A stretch of 64,000 bases of DNA, taken from contig NZ_JALJXP010000005.1 of NCBI RefSeq assembly GCF_024170165.1, positions 124,001-188,000 of the forward strand, in the 5' to 3' direction. Positions 53,413 through 60,931 of this stretch are shown here, in pieces. The stretch's first letter is position 1. Every line of letters begins with the position of its first letter. A program made the translations under genes and the position numbers. The notes under the pieces are model-generated. The model was given only the letters and a program-made list of their open reading frames with translations. It was not told where the DNA came from and ran no database searches. Origin of the DNA: Pseudomonas nitroreducens. Its GTDB lineage: Bacteria > Pseudomonadota > Gammaproteobacteria > Pseudomonadales > Pseudomonadaceae.

Positions 53413-54168
53413 TCAGAGGTCGCTTGGCTCTGGCGGCGGCTCGTCGATCAGCGGGCAGTTGTCGCAATGGCCGATGGTGCCCAGCCGATAGCGAATGCAG
53501 CAGGTTCGCCGTTGCCGCCATAGCCCGTTGGCCCGCTGCTCGCACGAAACCTCGACATACTGGATCGGCTTGAATAGCGGGTTGCGTGTACCGTCCGGGC
53601 GACGCTCGGTCTCCAGCAGTTCGCGGCCGTGGCCGAGCAGCGGGGCCAGCGGTGGCAGCCTGGCCATCTCGCCGATGAACCATTCGAAGTAGTTGCCGGC
53701 ATTGCTCCAGAGCACCCTGGGCGACAGGCGCACCTCGGCGGCCAGGGTCTGGATGAAGGGTTGCAGGTGGCCTTCGAGCAGATGGGCGAAGCGCTGGAAA
53801 GGGTCGCCCGGCGGCGCGGAGAAAGGCCCGCCCTCCCCTGGTAGTTTGAAAGCCTCGGGAATCCCCTGGGCATCCAGCACCACTTCCACCTCGTCGAACG
53901 CCAGCGGCAACCTGCGACCGAGGACCAGCGCGGCAGCCACCACCGGGGGGATCAGGCGGACGAGATACCACTTGGACCATTGCGATGCCAGTGCGCGGCG
54001 GTCGCCATCGGCGTGGGGCGGGTCGAAGCGGCGCAGCACGCTGTCGAGCCTCTCCGGCTCCAGCAAGGCACGCACCGGGATCGAAGGACGGGGATCGTCG
54101 CGGGTCACCAGCACCTCGCGGTAGCTGGCGAACTCGCCGAAATACAGGGGAGCGAGGGCTGCGATCAC
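53413..54168 (-). CDS. fhuF: FhuF-type siderophore-iron reductase
   Basis: A 251-residue protein with the FhuF C-terminal 2Fe-2S motif: RRTCCIRYRLGTIGHCDNC, giving C-C-x10-C-x2-C. RPLLG-type early segments and VRLSPRVLWSNAGNYFEWF match the FhuF domain. FhuF reduces ferric hydroxamate siderophores in the cytoplasm to release iron. It follows the GNAT gene on the same strand (31 nt gap), so it belongs to the operon started by the PvdA-like hydroxylase. This links hydroxamate release to hydroxamate synthesis in one transcript. Confidence 0.88.
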   Translation of the reverse strand: MIAALAPLYFGEFASYREVLVTRDDPRPSIPVRALLEPERLDSVLRRFDPPHADGDRRALASQWSKWYLVRLIPPVVAAALVLGRRLPLAFDEVEVVLDAQGIPEAFKLPGEGGPFSAPPGDPFQRFAHLLEGHLQPFIQTLAAEVRLSPRVLWSNAGNYFEWFIGEMARLPPLAPLLGHGRELLETERRPDGTRNPLFKPIQYVEVSCEQRANGLWRQRRTCCIRYRLGTIGHCDNCPLIDEPPPEPSDL

Positions 54169-54199
54169 CGGCAGCCCTCAGGCACGCATTGAGCCGCTG

Positions 54200-55186
54200 T
54201 CAGCACAGGCCGCAACGCTCGAAGAAGGTTTCCCGGCTCTGCACCATCAGCGCGGCACGCTTGTGCGGGAAGTTGAATTCCTTCTCGCGCCAGAAGCCCA
54301 GGCGCTGCATGTGGCCGATCATCTTCGCGTTGTCGGCGCGCGGTTCGGCAACGATACGCTGGGTGCGCGGATCGTCCAGCAACAGGTAGTGCACCAGCGC
54401 GGTCATCCAGCTTTCCACCTTGTGCGGGCCGCGGTGGCTTTCCTCACCCACCAGCATGTGGATGCCGCGGTCGTAGTCGCCCACTTCATAGAACGGTGCG
54501 ATGCGGTCTTCCTTGGCCCAGTAGGCTTCGTAGTAGGCGAAGGGTTCGTCGTCGATGCAGCCGATCAGGGTGGTGGTGTGCGGGTCGGCGGCGGCTTTCT
54601 CCAGGTAGGCGCGGTGCTGTTCCAGGGTGCCGCCTTCCTGCCAGAACTCCAGCACGCGCGGGCTGTTCTGCCAGCGGCTGAAGCGCTCCAGATCCAGCTC
54701 GATGTCCAGGGTGCGCAGGGCAATCCACTGGCCCAGCCTGGCGTCGAAGCGACGATAGACCTCGCCCTTGGGCTTGGGTGCGCGCAGCGGATGGCGACGG
54801 CCACCGCTGATACGGTAGACCTGCGGGTAGTTGGCGCTGGCCACGCCCTTGTGCCAGGCAGCGGGCAGTTGCCAGAAGGCGGCGCGCTCGATCTGCAGGC
54901 GTCCACCGACTTCATCCAGGCTCACCAGTCCCTGCTCGAACGCTTCGACCGGGACGTTGGCGGCGGCGAACTGCACGCGCTCACTCTGCGCATCACCAGC
55001 GAAGGTCCAGTAGGCCAGCGCCCACAGCGCCTCCAGAGTTGGCGCAGAACTCAGCTGCCAGCACTCGCCTTCGCGTTGTGCGCTCAGCAGCGGCTGGCCG
55101 TCCAGCAGCAGGGTCAGGCCTTGGGTGCCATGGTCGGCGGAGAGCTTGCGGCCGTCGGGCAGCGGCAGGGAGAAACTGGGCGTCAT
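54200..55186 (-). CDS. GNAT-family N-hydroxy-amine acyltransferase (IucB/AlcB/PvdY-like)
   Basis: A 328-residue protein. The C-terminal half is a GNAT acetyltransferase of the siderophore type: WQNSPRVLEFWQEGGTLEQH, YYEAYWAKEDRIAPFYEVGD, RGIHMLVGEESHRGPHKVES and VAEPRADNAKMIGHMQRLGF. The set including H-R-G-P and E-P-R-x-D-N is typical of IucB/AlcB/RhbD and related hydroxyornithine acetylases. It should acylate the hydroxylamine made by the hydroxylase at 55286. ATG 55186 has AAGGGA 8 nt upstream. The N-terminal ~150 residues are a second domain found in longer members. Confidence 0.85.
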   Translation of the reverse strand: MTPSFSLPLPDGRKLSADHGTQGLTLLLDGQPLLSAQREGECWQLSSAPTLEALWALAYWTFAGDAQSERVQFAAANVPVEAFEQGLVSLDEVGGRLQIERAAFWQLPAAWHKGVASANYPQVYRISGGRRHPLRAPKPKGEVYRRFDARLGQWIALRTLDIELDLERFSRWQNSPRVLEFWQEGGTLEQHRAYLEKAAADPHTTTLIGCIDDEPFAYYEAYWAKEDRIAPFYEVGDYDRGIHMLVGEESHRGPHKVESWMTALVHYLLLDDPRTQRIVAEPRADNAKMIGHMQRLGFWREKEFNFPHKRAALMVQSRETFFERCGLC

Positions 55187-55285
55187 GGTGGGTTCCCTTC
55201 TCGTGAATGCAACGACCCCGCTCGTATGACGAGCAGGGTCGGCAGGAATTTAGTCGGCCGAAAAATCAATTCCGGCCGAGGTGGC

Positions 55286-56620
55286 TCAGGCGCTTTCCGC
55301 AGTCAGCGGGCGCGTCGGCTTGTGCGCGGTCTCGTGGGGCGGCAGGTGCTCGAACATCGACGCGGCGATTTCCTGCGCGCGCATCGGCAGCACCGACAGC
55401 AGCGTGTCGCTCAGGCCATGGCTGTCCTGGGTGAAACCCTGCAGGTAGATGCCGGCGTGCAGGCGCTTGTCGGCCAGCACGCGGTAGTCGCGGCCGACTT
55501 CGAAGTCGCCGAGGTAGTCCTGCAGCGGCGCGAGCAGTTCGCGGTGCGACTTGCGCTCGTAGCCGGTGGCGAGGATCACCGCGTCGTAGCGGTGGGTTTC
55601 CACCGCGCCGGTGGCGCTGTCGCGCAGGGTCAGCTCGATGCCATCGGCGTCGGCCCTGGCGGCTTCGACGATGCGGCGGCAGAGGAAGGCGTGGCGGTCC
55701 ACGCCGGCCACTTTCTGCCGGTAGAAGATGCCGTAGATGCGCTCGATCAGGTCCAGGTCCACCACCGAGTAGTTGGTGTTGTGGAATTCCTGGATCAGCT
55801 TCTCGCGCTCGGCCTTGGGCTCGTTGAACACCAGGTCGGTGTAGCGCGGGGCGAAGATTTCGTTGACGAAGGGGCTGTCGTCGGCCGGCTTGAGCACCGC
55901 TGCGCGCAGGACCATGTCGACCTGCACCGAGGGGAAGCTGTCGTTCAGGTCGATGAAGGCTTCGGCCGCGCTCTGGCCGCCGCCGATCACCGCGATGCGC
56001 ATCGGCTCGTTCTGGTTGCAGCGTTGCCTGGCCATGCACTCCAGGTAGCGGGCGTGGTGGAACACCCGCGGGTCGTCACGCAGGTGACTGAAGGCCGACG
56101 GGAAGCGCGGCGTGCCGCCGGTGCTCACCACCACGCTGCGCGCCAGGCGGAAGCGCTCGTGACCACGGGCGTCGGTGGAGAGCACCTTGACCAGCTCGAT
56201 GCCATCCGGGCCCTGCACCGGTTCGACGCGGCTGACGGTCTCGCCGCAGACGCGCTGCTCGGCGAACTGCTCGCTGACCCAGCGCAGGTAGTCGTTGTAC
56301 TCCATGCGGCACGGGTAGAAGGTGCCCAGGTTGGTGAAGTCGATCAGCCGACCCATGGCGTGCAGGTAGTTGACGAAGCTGTACGGGCTGGTGGGGTTGC
56401 GCAGGGTCACCAGGTCCTTGAGGAAGGAAATCTGCAGCTCGCTCTGCGCCACCAGGGTATTGCCGTGCCAGCGGTAATCCGCCTGCTTGTCGAGGAACAG
56501 CGCGTGGTAATGGCGACCCTCGCGTCGCGCCTGCTCCTGCAGGGCGATCGCCAGCGCCAGGTTGGAGGGGCCGAAACCGATGCCGAGCACGTCGTAGGTC
56601 GGGGTGATCATCTGGGTCAT
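55286..56620 (-). CDS. pvdA: L-ornithine N5-monooxygenase (PvdA type)
   Basis: A 444-residue flavin N-hydroxylase, near the length of P. aeruginosa PvdA (443). FAD motif LGIGFGPSNLALAIALQEQ, substrate and NADPH region WHGNTLVAQSELQISFLKDL, LRNPTSPYSFVNYLHAMGR, NADPH motif IAVIGGGQSAAEAFIDLNDS and FAD-binding VILATGYERKSHRELL agree with PvdA along its length. It makes N5-hydroxyornithine for siderophores. ATG 56620 was chosen; the frame extends to 56707 without a better site. A Fur-like box overlaps a PvdS-type promoter upstream. The GNAT and fhuF genes follow in the same operon. Confidence 0.9.
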   Translation of the reverse strand: MTQMITPTYDVLGIGFGPSNLALAIALQEQARREGRHYHALFLDKQADYRWHGNTLVAQSELQISFLKDLVTLRNPTSPYSFVNYLHAMGRLIDFTNLGTFYPCRMEYNDYLRWVSEQFAEQRVCGETVSRVEPVQGPDGIELVKVLSTDARGHERFRLARSVVVSTGGTPRFPSAFSHLRDDPRVFHHARYLECMARQRCNQNEPMRIAVIGGGQSAAEAFIDLNDSFPSVQVDMVLRAAVLKPADDSPFVNEIFAPRYTDLVFNEPKAEREKLIQEFHNTNYSVVDLDLIERIYGIFYRQKVAGVDRHAFLCRRIVEAARADADGIELTLRDSATGAVETHRYDAVILATGYERKSHRELLAPLQDYLGDFEVGRDYRVLADKRLHAGIYLQGFTQDSHGLSDTLLSVLPMRAQEIAASMFEHLPPHETAHKPTRPLTAESA

Positions 56621-56776
56621 GGTGCCAATGTCCTGTATCGCGATGGCCGTGGGGCGTGACCACGCGGGAGTCGGCGGCTTACTGCTCTGCCCGGAGCGCC
56701 CCGCCATCGGGCGGTCGGCGCTCGCTCCTGCGTGTCGCCCATGATTTGCGCTGTCGATAGCGCGTTATCTGGAGAG

Positions 56777-56817
56777 ACGAGACAGGCTTGGCGAAATTTA
56801 GAATGATTCTCACTAAG
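56777..56817 (-). promoter_or_regulatory. PvdS-type ECF promoter (TAAAT-N16-CGT) with overlapping Fur box
   Basis: On the minus strand TAAAT (56800-56796) is followed after exactly 16 nt by CGT (56779-56777), the iron-starvation promoter of P. aeruginosa PvdS. The adjoining 56799-56817 matches the Fur consensus at 13 of 19 positions (GAGAATCATTCT core). Both point at the pvdA-like start about 160 nt downstream. Confidence 0.75.
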
Positions 56818-56935
56818 TCATGAAAATTTCAGAATGACGGCCAGCAATCGAGGCCGGAATCTTTCCCGGAAAACCCGCGCGGGCCGCGTGGGACTAATTC
56901 CCGGCACACGCCATGCGTCTGTGTCTGTAAATGCC

Positions 56936-57003
56936 GTTCGCGAGCAAGCTCGCTCCTACGAAGAGCGCGACCTGTGACTGTAGGAGCGAGCTTGCTCGCG
57001 AAC
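56936..57003. repeat. REP doublet 3 (inverted pair)
   Basis: GTTCGCGAGCAAGCTCGCTC (56936-56955, then CTACG) and inverted unit at 56980-57003. It lies between the pvdA-like promoter and the 3' end of the ECF sigma gene and closes the space with no gene. Confidence 0.9.
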
Positions 57004-57053
57004 CAGAGGCGGCGCCCCAGGCAACAATGAGCGGAAGCAGACAAAGACTGGCC

Positions 57054-57560
57054 TCAGTCCTGCCCGCTCCACGCCTTGAGGCGCAGCCGGCAATGCTTCA
57101 TCGCGTTGACGATGTGCTTCTCCACCATGTCGCGGGAGATGCCCATGGTCTGCGCGATCTCGACATGGCTGCAGCCCTCGACCTTGCGCAGGACGAAGGC
57201 ACGGCGGCAGGCCTCGGGCAGTTCGCCGAGGGCGCGCTGGAGCAGTTGCAGCTGCTGCTGGCGGCTGGCTTCTTCCTGCGGGCAGCGCTCGTCGAGGCAG
57301 CCTTCGCGGTCGAGGGTTGCCAGCTCTTCGGTGCGGCGCACGCGGCCGCGCCGGTGCAGGTCGATGCTGAGGTTGACCGCCGTGCGATAGAGAAATGCGC
57401 GGGGTTGTTCGATATGCTCGTCACCCTTGCGGTCGAGCAGGCGCAGGAAGGCCTCCTGGGTCACATCAGCAGCCGCCTGGCGGTCGCCAAGGCTGCGATT
57501 GAGGTACAGGACCAGTTCCTTGTAATAGCGGATGAACGCGCTTTCCACCCCGTCGGGCAT
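57054..57560 (-). CDS. fpvI: ECF sigma factor, FecI/FpvI type
   Basis: A 168-residue sigma factor from ATG 57560. Region 2 reads FIRYYKELVLYLNRSLGDRQ and AAADVTQEAFLRLLDR; region 4 LPEACRRAFVLRKVEGCSHV and EIAQTMGISRDMVEKHIVNA. The frame is open to 57665, but earlier ATG codons overlap a Fur-like site and would make an unusual 190-200 residue product. It lies next to pvdA and divergent from a FecR gene, as fpvI is to fpvR in P. aeruginosa. It should direct transcription of the receptor gene when bound siderophore is sensed. Confidence 0.8.
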   Translation of the reverse strand: MPDGVESAFIRYYKELVLYLNRSLGDRQAAADVTQEAFLRLLDRKGDEHIEQPRAFLYRTAVNLSIDLHRRGRVRRTEELATLDREGCLDERCPQEEASRQQQLQLLQRALGELPEACRRAFVLRKVEGCSHVEIAQTMGISRDMVEKHIVNAMKHCRLRLKAWSGQD

Positions 57561-57611
57561 CCTATGAAAAACAGTCGAGGCTGCAGGCGCCTGCTGACAG
57601 TCCGAGTCAGG

Positions 57612-57630
57612 CTTATTTATAATCACTCGC
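57612..57630. promoter_or_regulatory. Fur-like box in the sigma/anti-sigma divergent promoter
   Basis: CTTATTTATAATCACTCGC matches 12 of 19 consensus positions. It lies 52 nt from the sigma ATG and 57 nt from the FecR ATG, so one Fur dimer could control both. Confidence 0.5.
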
Positions 57631-57686
57631 ATCAACGCGAAAAGAAAGTGTGATATCGGCCGCAAACGGCCTTACCGAGATTCCCG

Positions 57687-58712
57687 ATGACCAGCTCCCC
57701 CGCCCCGTTCGACGATGACCGCATCAGCGCCGAAGCTGCGCACTGGTGCGCGCGTCTGCACGACGAAGAGTGCAGCGACGCCGAGCGCGCCGAGTTCGCG
57801 CAATGGCTCGCGCTCGATACGCGGCACGAGGTGGAATACCAGGCGATGCTGGAGATCTGGCAGCTCTCGGAATTGCTGCCGCCGACGCCGCGGGCCATAC
57901 CCGCACCCATAGCGCCAACGCCATTGAGCGACCGCCGCCCCCGCACGTCTCGCCGTCCGCGCAGCGGCAAGCGCATCGCCGCCGTGGCCGCCGGCGTGCT
58001 GGTGGCCATCGGTGCCGTCTGGTCGGCAGGCTGGTCTGCCGGCTGGCTCCCCTCGAAGGTCGGTTACTACGCGGCGCAGCCGGGCACCCGCGAGGTGCAA
58101 CTGGCCGACGGCTCGACCGTCGAGCTCAACAGCAACTCGCAACTGTTCTTCGCCGACTTCCGCGACCGCCGCAGCGCCTGGCTGAAAAGCGGCGGCGAGG
58201 CGTATTTCCGCGTTGTCCACGACACCCTGCAGCCCTTCTCGGTCTACACCGACAACGGCAGCGTGCGGGTCACTGGCACGCGCTTCAACGTCTGGACCGA
58301 CTCGCACCAGATGCTGGTCACTCTGCTCGAAGGCTCGGTGGTGGTCAGCCCGCCCGACAGCGTCGACGGCAACAGCGCCCAGCTCACGCCGGGCATGCAG
58401 GCGCGCTTCACCCAGGGCAGCCAGCGTATCGAACTGGCCCAGGTGGCACCGGCCGGCGCCATCGCCTGGATCGAGGGCAAGCTGGTGATCGACGACCTGA
58501 CGCTGCAATCGGCCATTCCGCTGATCAACCGCTACCTCAAGCAGCCGGTGTTCCTCGACGACGCCACTGTCGCCGCCATGCGCATCGGCGGCATCTACCG
58601 CACCGACGACCTGCAGGCGCTGGTGGATTCGCTGCCCAAGGTCCTGCCGCTGGAGCTGCGCAAGGACAACCAGGGGCGCACCGTTCTCGCCAGCCGGTAC
58701 GTTTCGCTCTAG
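57687..58712 (+). CDS. fpvR: FecR/FpvR-type anti-sigma factor
   Basis: A 341-residue single-pass inner-membrane protein. A cytoplasmic sigma-binding domain of ~90 residues (AAHWCARLHDEECSDAERAE, FAQWLALDTRHEVEYQAMLE) is followed by a membrane segment at about 96-118 (IAAVAAGVLVAIGAVWSAGW), the periplasmic FecR domain (GTREVQLADGSTVELNSNSQ, GEAYFRV, VRVTGTRFNVWTD) and a C-terminal STN-like part. It holds the ECF sigma inactive until the receptor's signalling domain engages it. It is divergent from the sigma gene, as in the P. aeruginosa fpvI-fpvR pair; most FecI/FecR pairs are co-directional. Confidence 0.88.
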   Translation: MTSSPAPFDDDRISAEAAHWCARLHDEECSDAERAEFAQWLALDTRHEVEYQAMLEIWQLSELLPPTPRAIPAPIAPTPLSDRRPRTSRRPRSGKRIAAVAAGVLVAIGAVWSAGWSAGWLPSKVGYYAAQPGTREVQLADGSTVELNSNSQLFFADFRDRRSAWLKSGGEAYFRVVHDTLQPFSVYTDNGSVRVTGTRFNVWTDSHQMLVTLLEGSVVVSPPDSVDGNSAQLTPGMQARFTQGSQRIELAQVAPAGAIAWIEGKLVIDDLTLQSAIPLINRYLKQPVFLDDATVAAMRIGGIYRTDDLQALVDSLPKVLPLELRKDNQGRTVLASRYVSL

Positions 58713-58774
58713 CCGGGCTGGCGGATAACCCGTTCCGGGTTATTCGCCCTACGCTTGAGCTCGGTGGCACGCCC

Positions 58775-58849
58775 GTTCGCGAGCAAGCTCGCTCCTACAG
58801 TCCCGCCCAGCCGCGGAGCGCTCTTCGTAGGAGCGAGCTTGCTCGCGAA
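58775..58849. repeat. REP doublet 4 (inverted pair)
   Basis: GTTCGCGAGCAAGCTCGCTC (58775-58794, then CTACA) and inverted unit 58826-58849. It lies between the FecR stop and the exporter promoter region. Confidence 0.9.
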
Positions 58850-58917
58850 AGCCGATGCCGCGGAATTGGCGGTCACCGGCAAACGTCGGGGAGCACTGCC
58901 TGCCCTTACTCGCTGCT

Positions 58918-58938
58918 ATTTGCGATGAATTCGCAAAT
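58918..58938. promoter_or_regulatory. Inverted repeat ATTTGCGA-N5-TCGCAAAT before the PvdE-like gene
   Basis: The 8-bp arms are perfect and the whole is a 21-bp palindrome with a 5-nt centre. It lies about 130 nt before ATG 59071 in an AT-rich stretch of the 358-bp gap, where the promoter should be. It does not resemble a Fur box or the PvdS motif, so another regulator may act here. Confidence 0.5.
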
Positions 58939-59070
58939 TCTCTTCAGTTTTCTCCCCGCTCATTCGTCTTGATAGGAACGATTCGGATTTGCCGATGATG
59001 TCCTGATTCGCGCGCCGTCTCGTCCCGTTGTGCGGCCTGCCCCCTGGCAGGCCGGGTCCAGGAAAAGACG

Positions 59071-60759
59071 ATGCAAACACCCGCTCCAAGCGCCTTTCGC
59101 GAGATGCTCAAACTGCTGCGGCCGCACTGGCTGCCGCTGACCGCCGCCACCCTGCTGGGGATTCTCGGCGGCTCCGCCATCACCGCGCTGCTCGCCACCA
59201 TCAACTACAGCCTGCATTCCCAAGGCGGCATGCCCGCCGGCTTGCTGCTGGGTTTCGCCGGCTTGTGCGTACTGGCACTGCTGGGCTCAATCATCTCCGA
59301 CATGGGCACCAACTACGTCGGCCAGCACGTGATTGCGCGGCTGCGCAAGGACCTGGGCAGCAAGATCATTTCCGCGCCCATCGAGCAGATCGAGCGCTAC
59401 CGCAGCCACCGGCTGATCCCGGTGCTGACCCACGACATCGACACCATCAGCGATTTCGCCTTCGCCTTCGCGCCCCTGGCCGTCGCGCTGACCACCACCC
59501 TCGGCTGCCTGGGCTACCTGGCCTGGCTGTCGCCGCCGATGTTCCTCGCCACCGCCATCGCCATCGTCGTCGGCAGCGCCGTGCAGTACGTCGCGCGGGC
59601 CAAGGGCATCAAGGGCTTCTTCGAGGCGCGGGACAAGGAAGACGAACTGCAGAAGCACTACCGCGCCATCGCCGAGGGCGCCAAGGAGCTGCGCATCAGC
59701 CGCCCACGCCGCTTCCAGCATTACAGCGAGCGCCTGCAGGGCACCGCCGACGAGATCTGCGACATCCAGCTGCGCTCGATCAACCTGTTCAACGTGGCCA
59801 AGGGCTTCGGCTCGACGCTGTTCTTCATCGTCATCGGCGTGGCCCTGGCCTACCAGTCGCTATGGCCGAGCACCGACCAGGCGACGCTGTCCGGTTTCAT
59901 CCTGGTGCTGCTGTACATGAAAGGGCCGCTGGAAGGCCTGATCGGCCAGCTGCCAGTGGTGACCCGCGCCCAGGTCGCGTTCCGCCGCATCGCCGAGCTG
60001 TCGGTGCGATTCTCCTCGCCGGAGCCGAACCTGCTGCTGGCCGATGACGGTCGCCAGGCGCTGGACTTCCACTCCATCGAGTTGCGCGAGCTGGCCTATC
60101 ACTACCCCACCGACGATGGCTCCCACGGTTTCGGCGTCGGCCCGCTGAACCTCAAGGTCAGCCGCGGAGAAATCCTCTTCATTGCCGGTGAGAACGGTTG
60201 CGGCAAGACCACGATGATCAAGCTGCTGCTCGGACTCTACCCCCCACAGGGCGGCGAGCTGCTGCTCAACGGCGAGCCGGTGACCGACGCCGGCCGCGAC
60301 GATTACCGCCAGCTGTTCACCACCATCTTTGCCGACTACTTCCTCTTCGAAGACCTGCTCAAGGGCAGCCAGGACATCCCGGCCGAGGCCGGCCGCTACC
60401 TGGAGCGCCTGGAGATTGCCCACAAGGTCAGCCTGCAGGGCCGGGAATTCTCAACGACCGATCTGTCCACCGGCCAGCGCAAGCGCCTGGCGCTGGTGCA
60501 GGCGTGGCTGGAGAAACGTCCGGTGCTGGTGTTCGACGAGTGGGCGGCGGACCAGGACCCGGAGTTCCGGCGGATTTTCTACACCGAGCTGCTGCCCGAG
60601 CTGCGCTCCCAGGGCAAGACGCTGATCGTGATCTCCCACGACGACCGCTATTTCGACGTCGCCGACCGCCTGCTGCGGATGCGCGCCGGGCAGATCGTGG
60701 CAATCGAAGACCACCGAGCCACGGCGTCCGGGAGCGGTTCCGGCCTGGCGATGCATTGA
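59071..60759 (+). CDS. pvdE: PvdE/SyrD-family siderophore-peptide ABC exporter
   Basis: A 562-residue half-transporter with six membrane helices fused to an ATPase. Walker A is GENGCGKTT, and the signature LSTGQRKRLALVQAWLEKRP is the variant of PvdE/SyrD cyclic-peptide exporters rather than LSGGQ. Walker B VLVFDEWAADQDPEFRRIFY has Asp-Glu-Trp, again typical. PvdE moves the acylated pyoverdine precursor from cytoplasm to periplasm. ATG 59071 has AGGA 8 nt upstream. It follows fpvR and precedes the receptor, an order close to the P. aeruginosa pyoverdine locus. Confidence 0.88.
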   Translation: MQTPAPSAFREMLKLLRPHWLPLTAATLLGILGGSAITALLATINYSLHSQGGMPAGLLLGFAGLCVLALLGSIISDMGTNYVGQHVIARLRKDLGSKIISAPIEQIERYRSHRLIPVLTHDIDTISDFAFAFAPLAVALTTTLGCLGYLAWLSPPMFLATAIAIVVGSAVQYVARAKGIKGFFEARDKEDELQKHYRAIAEGAKELRISRPRRFQHYSERLQGTADEICDIQLRSINLFNVAKGFGSTLFFIVIGVALAYQSLWPSTDQATLSGFILVLLYMKGPLEGLIGQLPVVTRAQVAFRRIAELSVRFSSPEPNLLLADDGRQALDFHSIELRELAYHYPTDDGSHGFGVGPLNLKVSRGEILFIAGENGCGKTTMIKLLLGLYPPQGGELLLNGEPVTDAGRDDYRQLFTTIFADYFLFEDLLKGSQDIPAEAGRYLERLEIAHKVSLQGREFSTTDLSTGQRKRLALVQAWLEKRPVLVFDEWAADQDPEFRRIFYTELLPELRSQGKTLIVISHDDRYFDVADRLLRMRAGQIVAIEDHRATASGSGSGLAMH

Positions 60760-60867
60760 CGGCGCGGCGGCCCGGATGGCCGCCCTTTCACCCCGTCGTC
60801 GCTCAGCAACAAAAAAAAGATCGAACGGATTTTTCCGGTTTTTTCCAACCGGCGCGTCACATAAAGC

Positions 60868-60890
60868 TGAATCATTCTTATTAGAAACTG
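60868..60890. promoter_or_regulatory. Fur-like box upstream of the signalling receptor
   Basis: GAATCATTCTTATTAG matches about 11 of 19 positions of the Fur consensus on the minus strand and lies about 42 nt before GTG 60932. The upstream TTTTTTCC stretch between CCGGTT and AACCGG (60835-60852) is a short hairpin that may end the pvdE-like transcript. Confidence 0.5.
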
Positions 60891-60931
60891 CATTACAAGA
60901 TCATGCCTTCAAGGTCAAAGGAGCTAAACAA

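Noticed and set aside
60835..60852. Strong terminator after the pvdE-like gene
   Set aside because: CCGGTT/AACCGG gives only 6 bp and no T-run follows; kept only as a weak structure.
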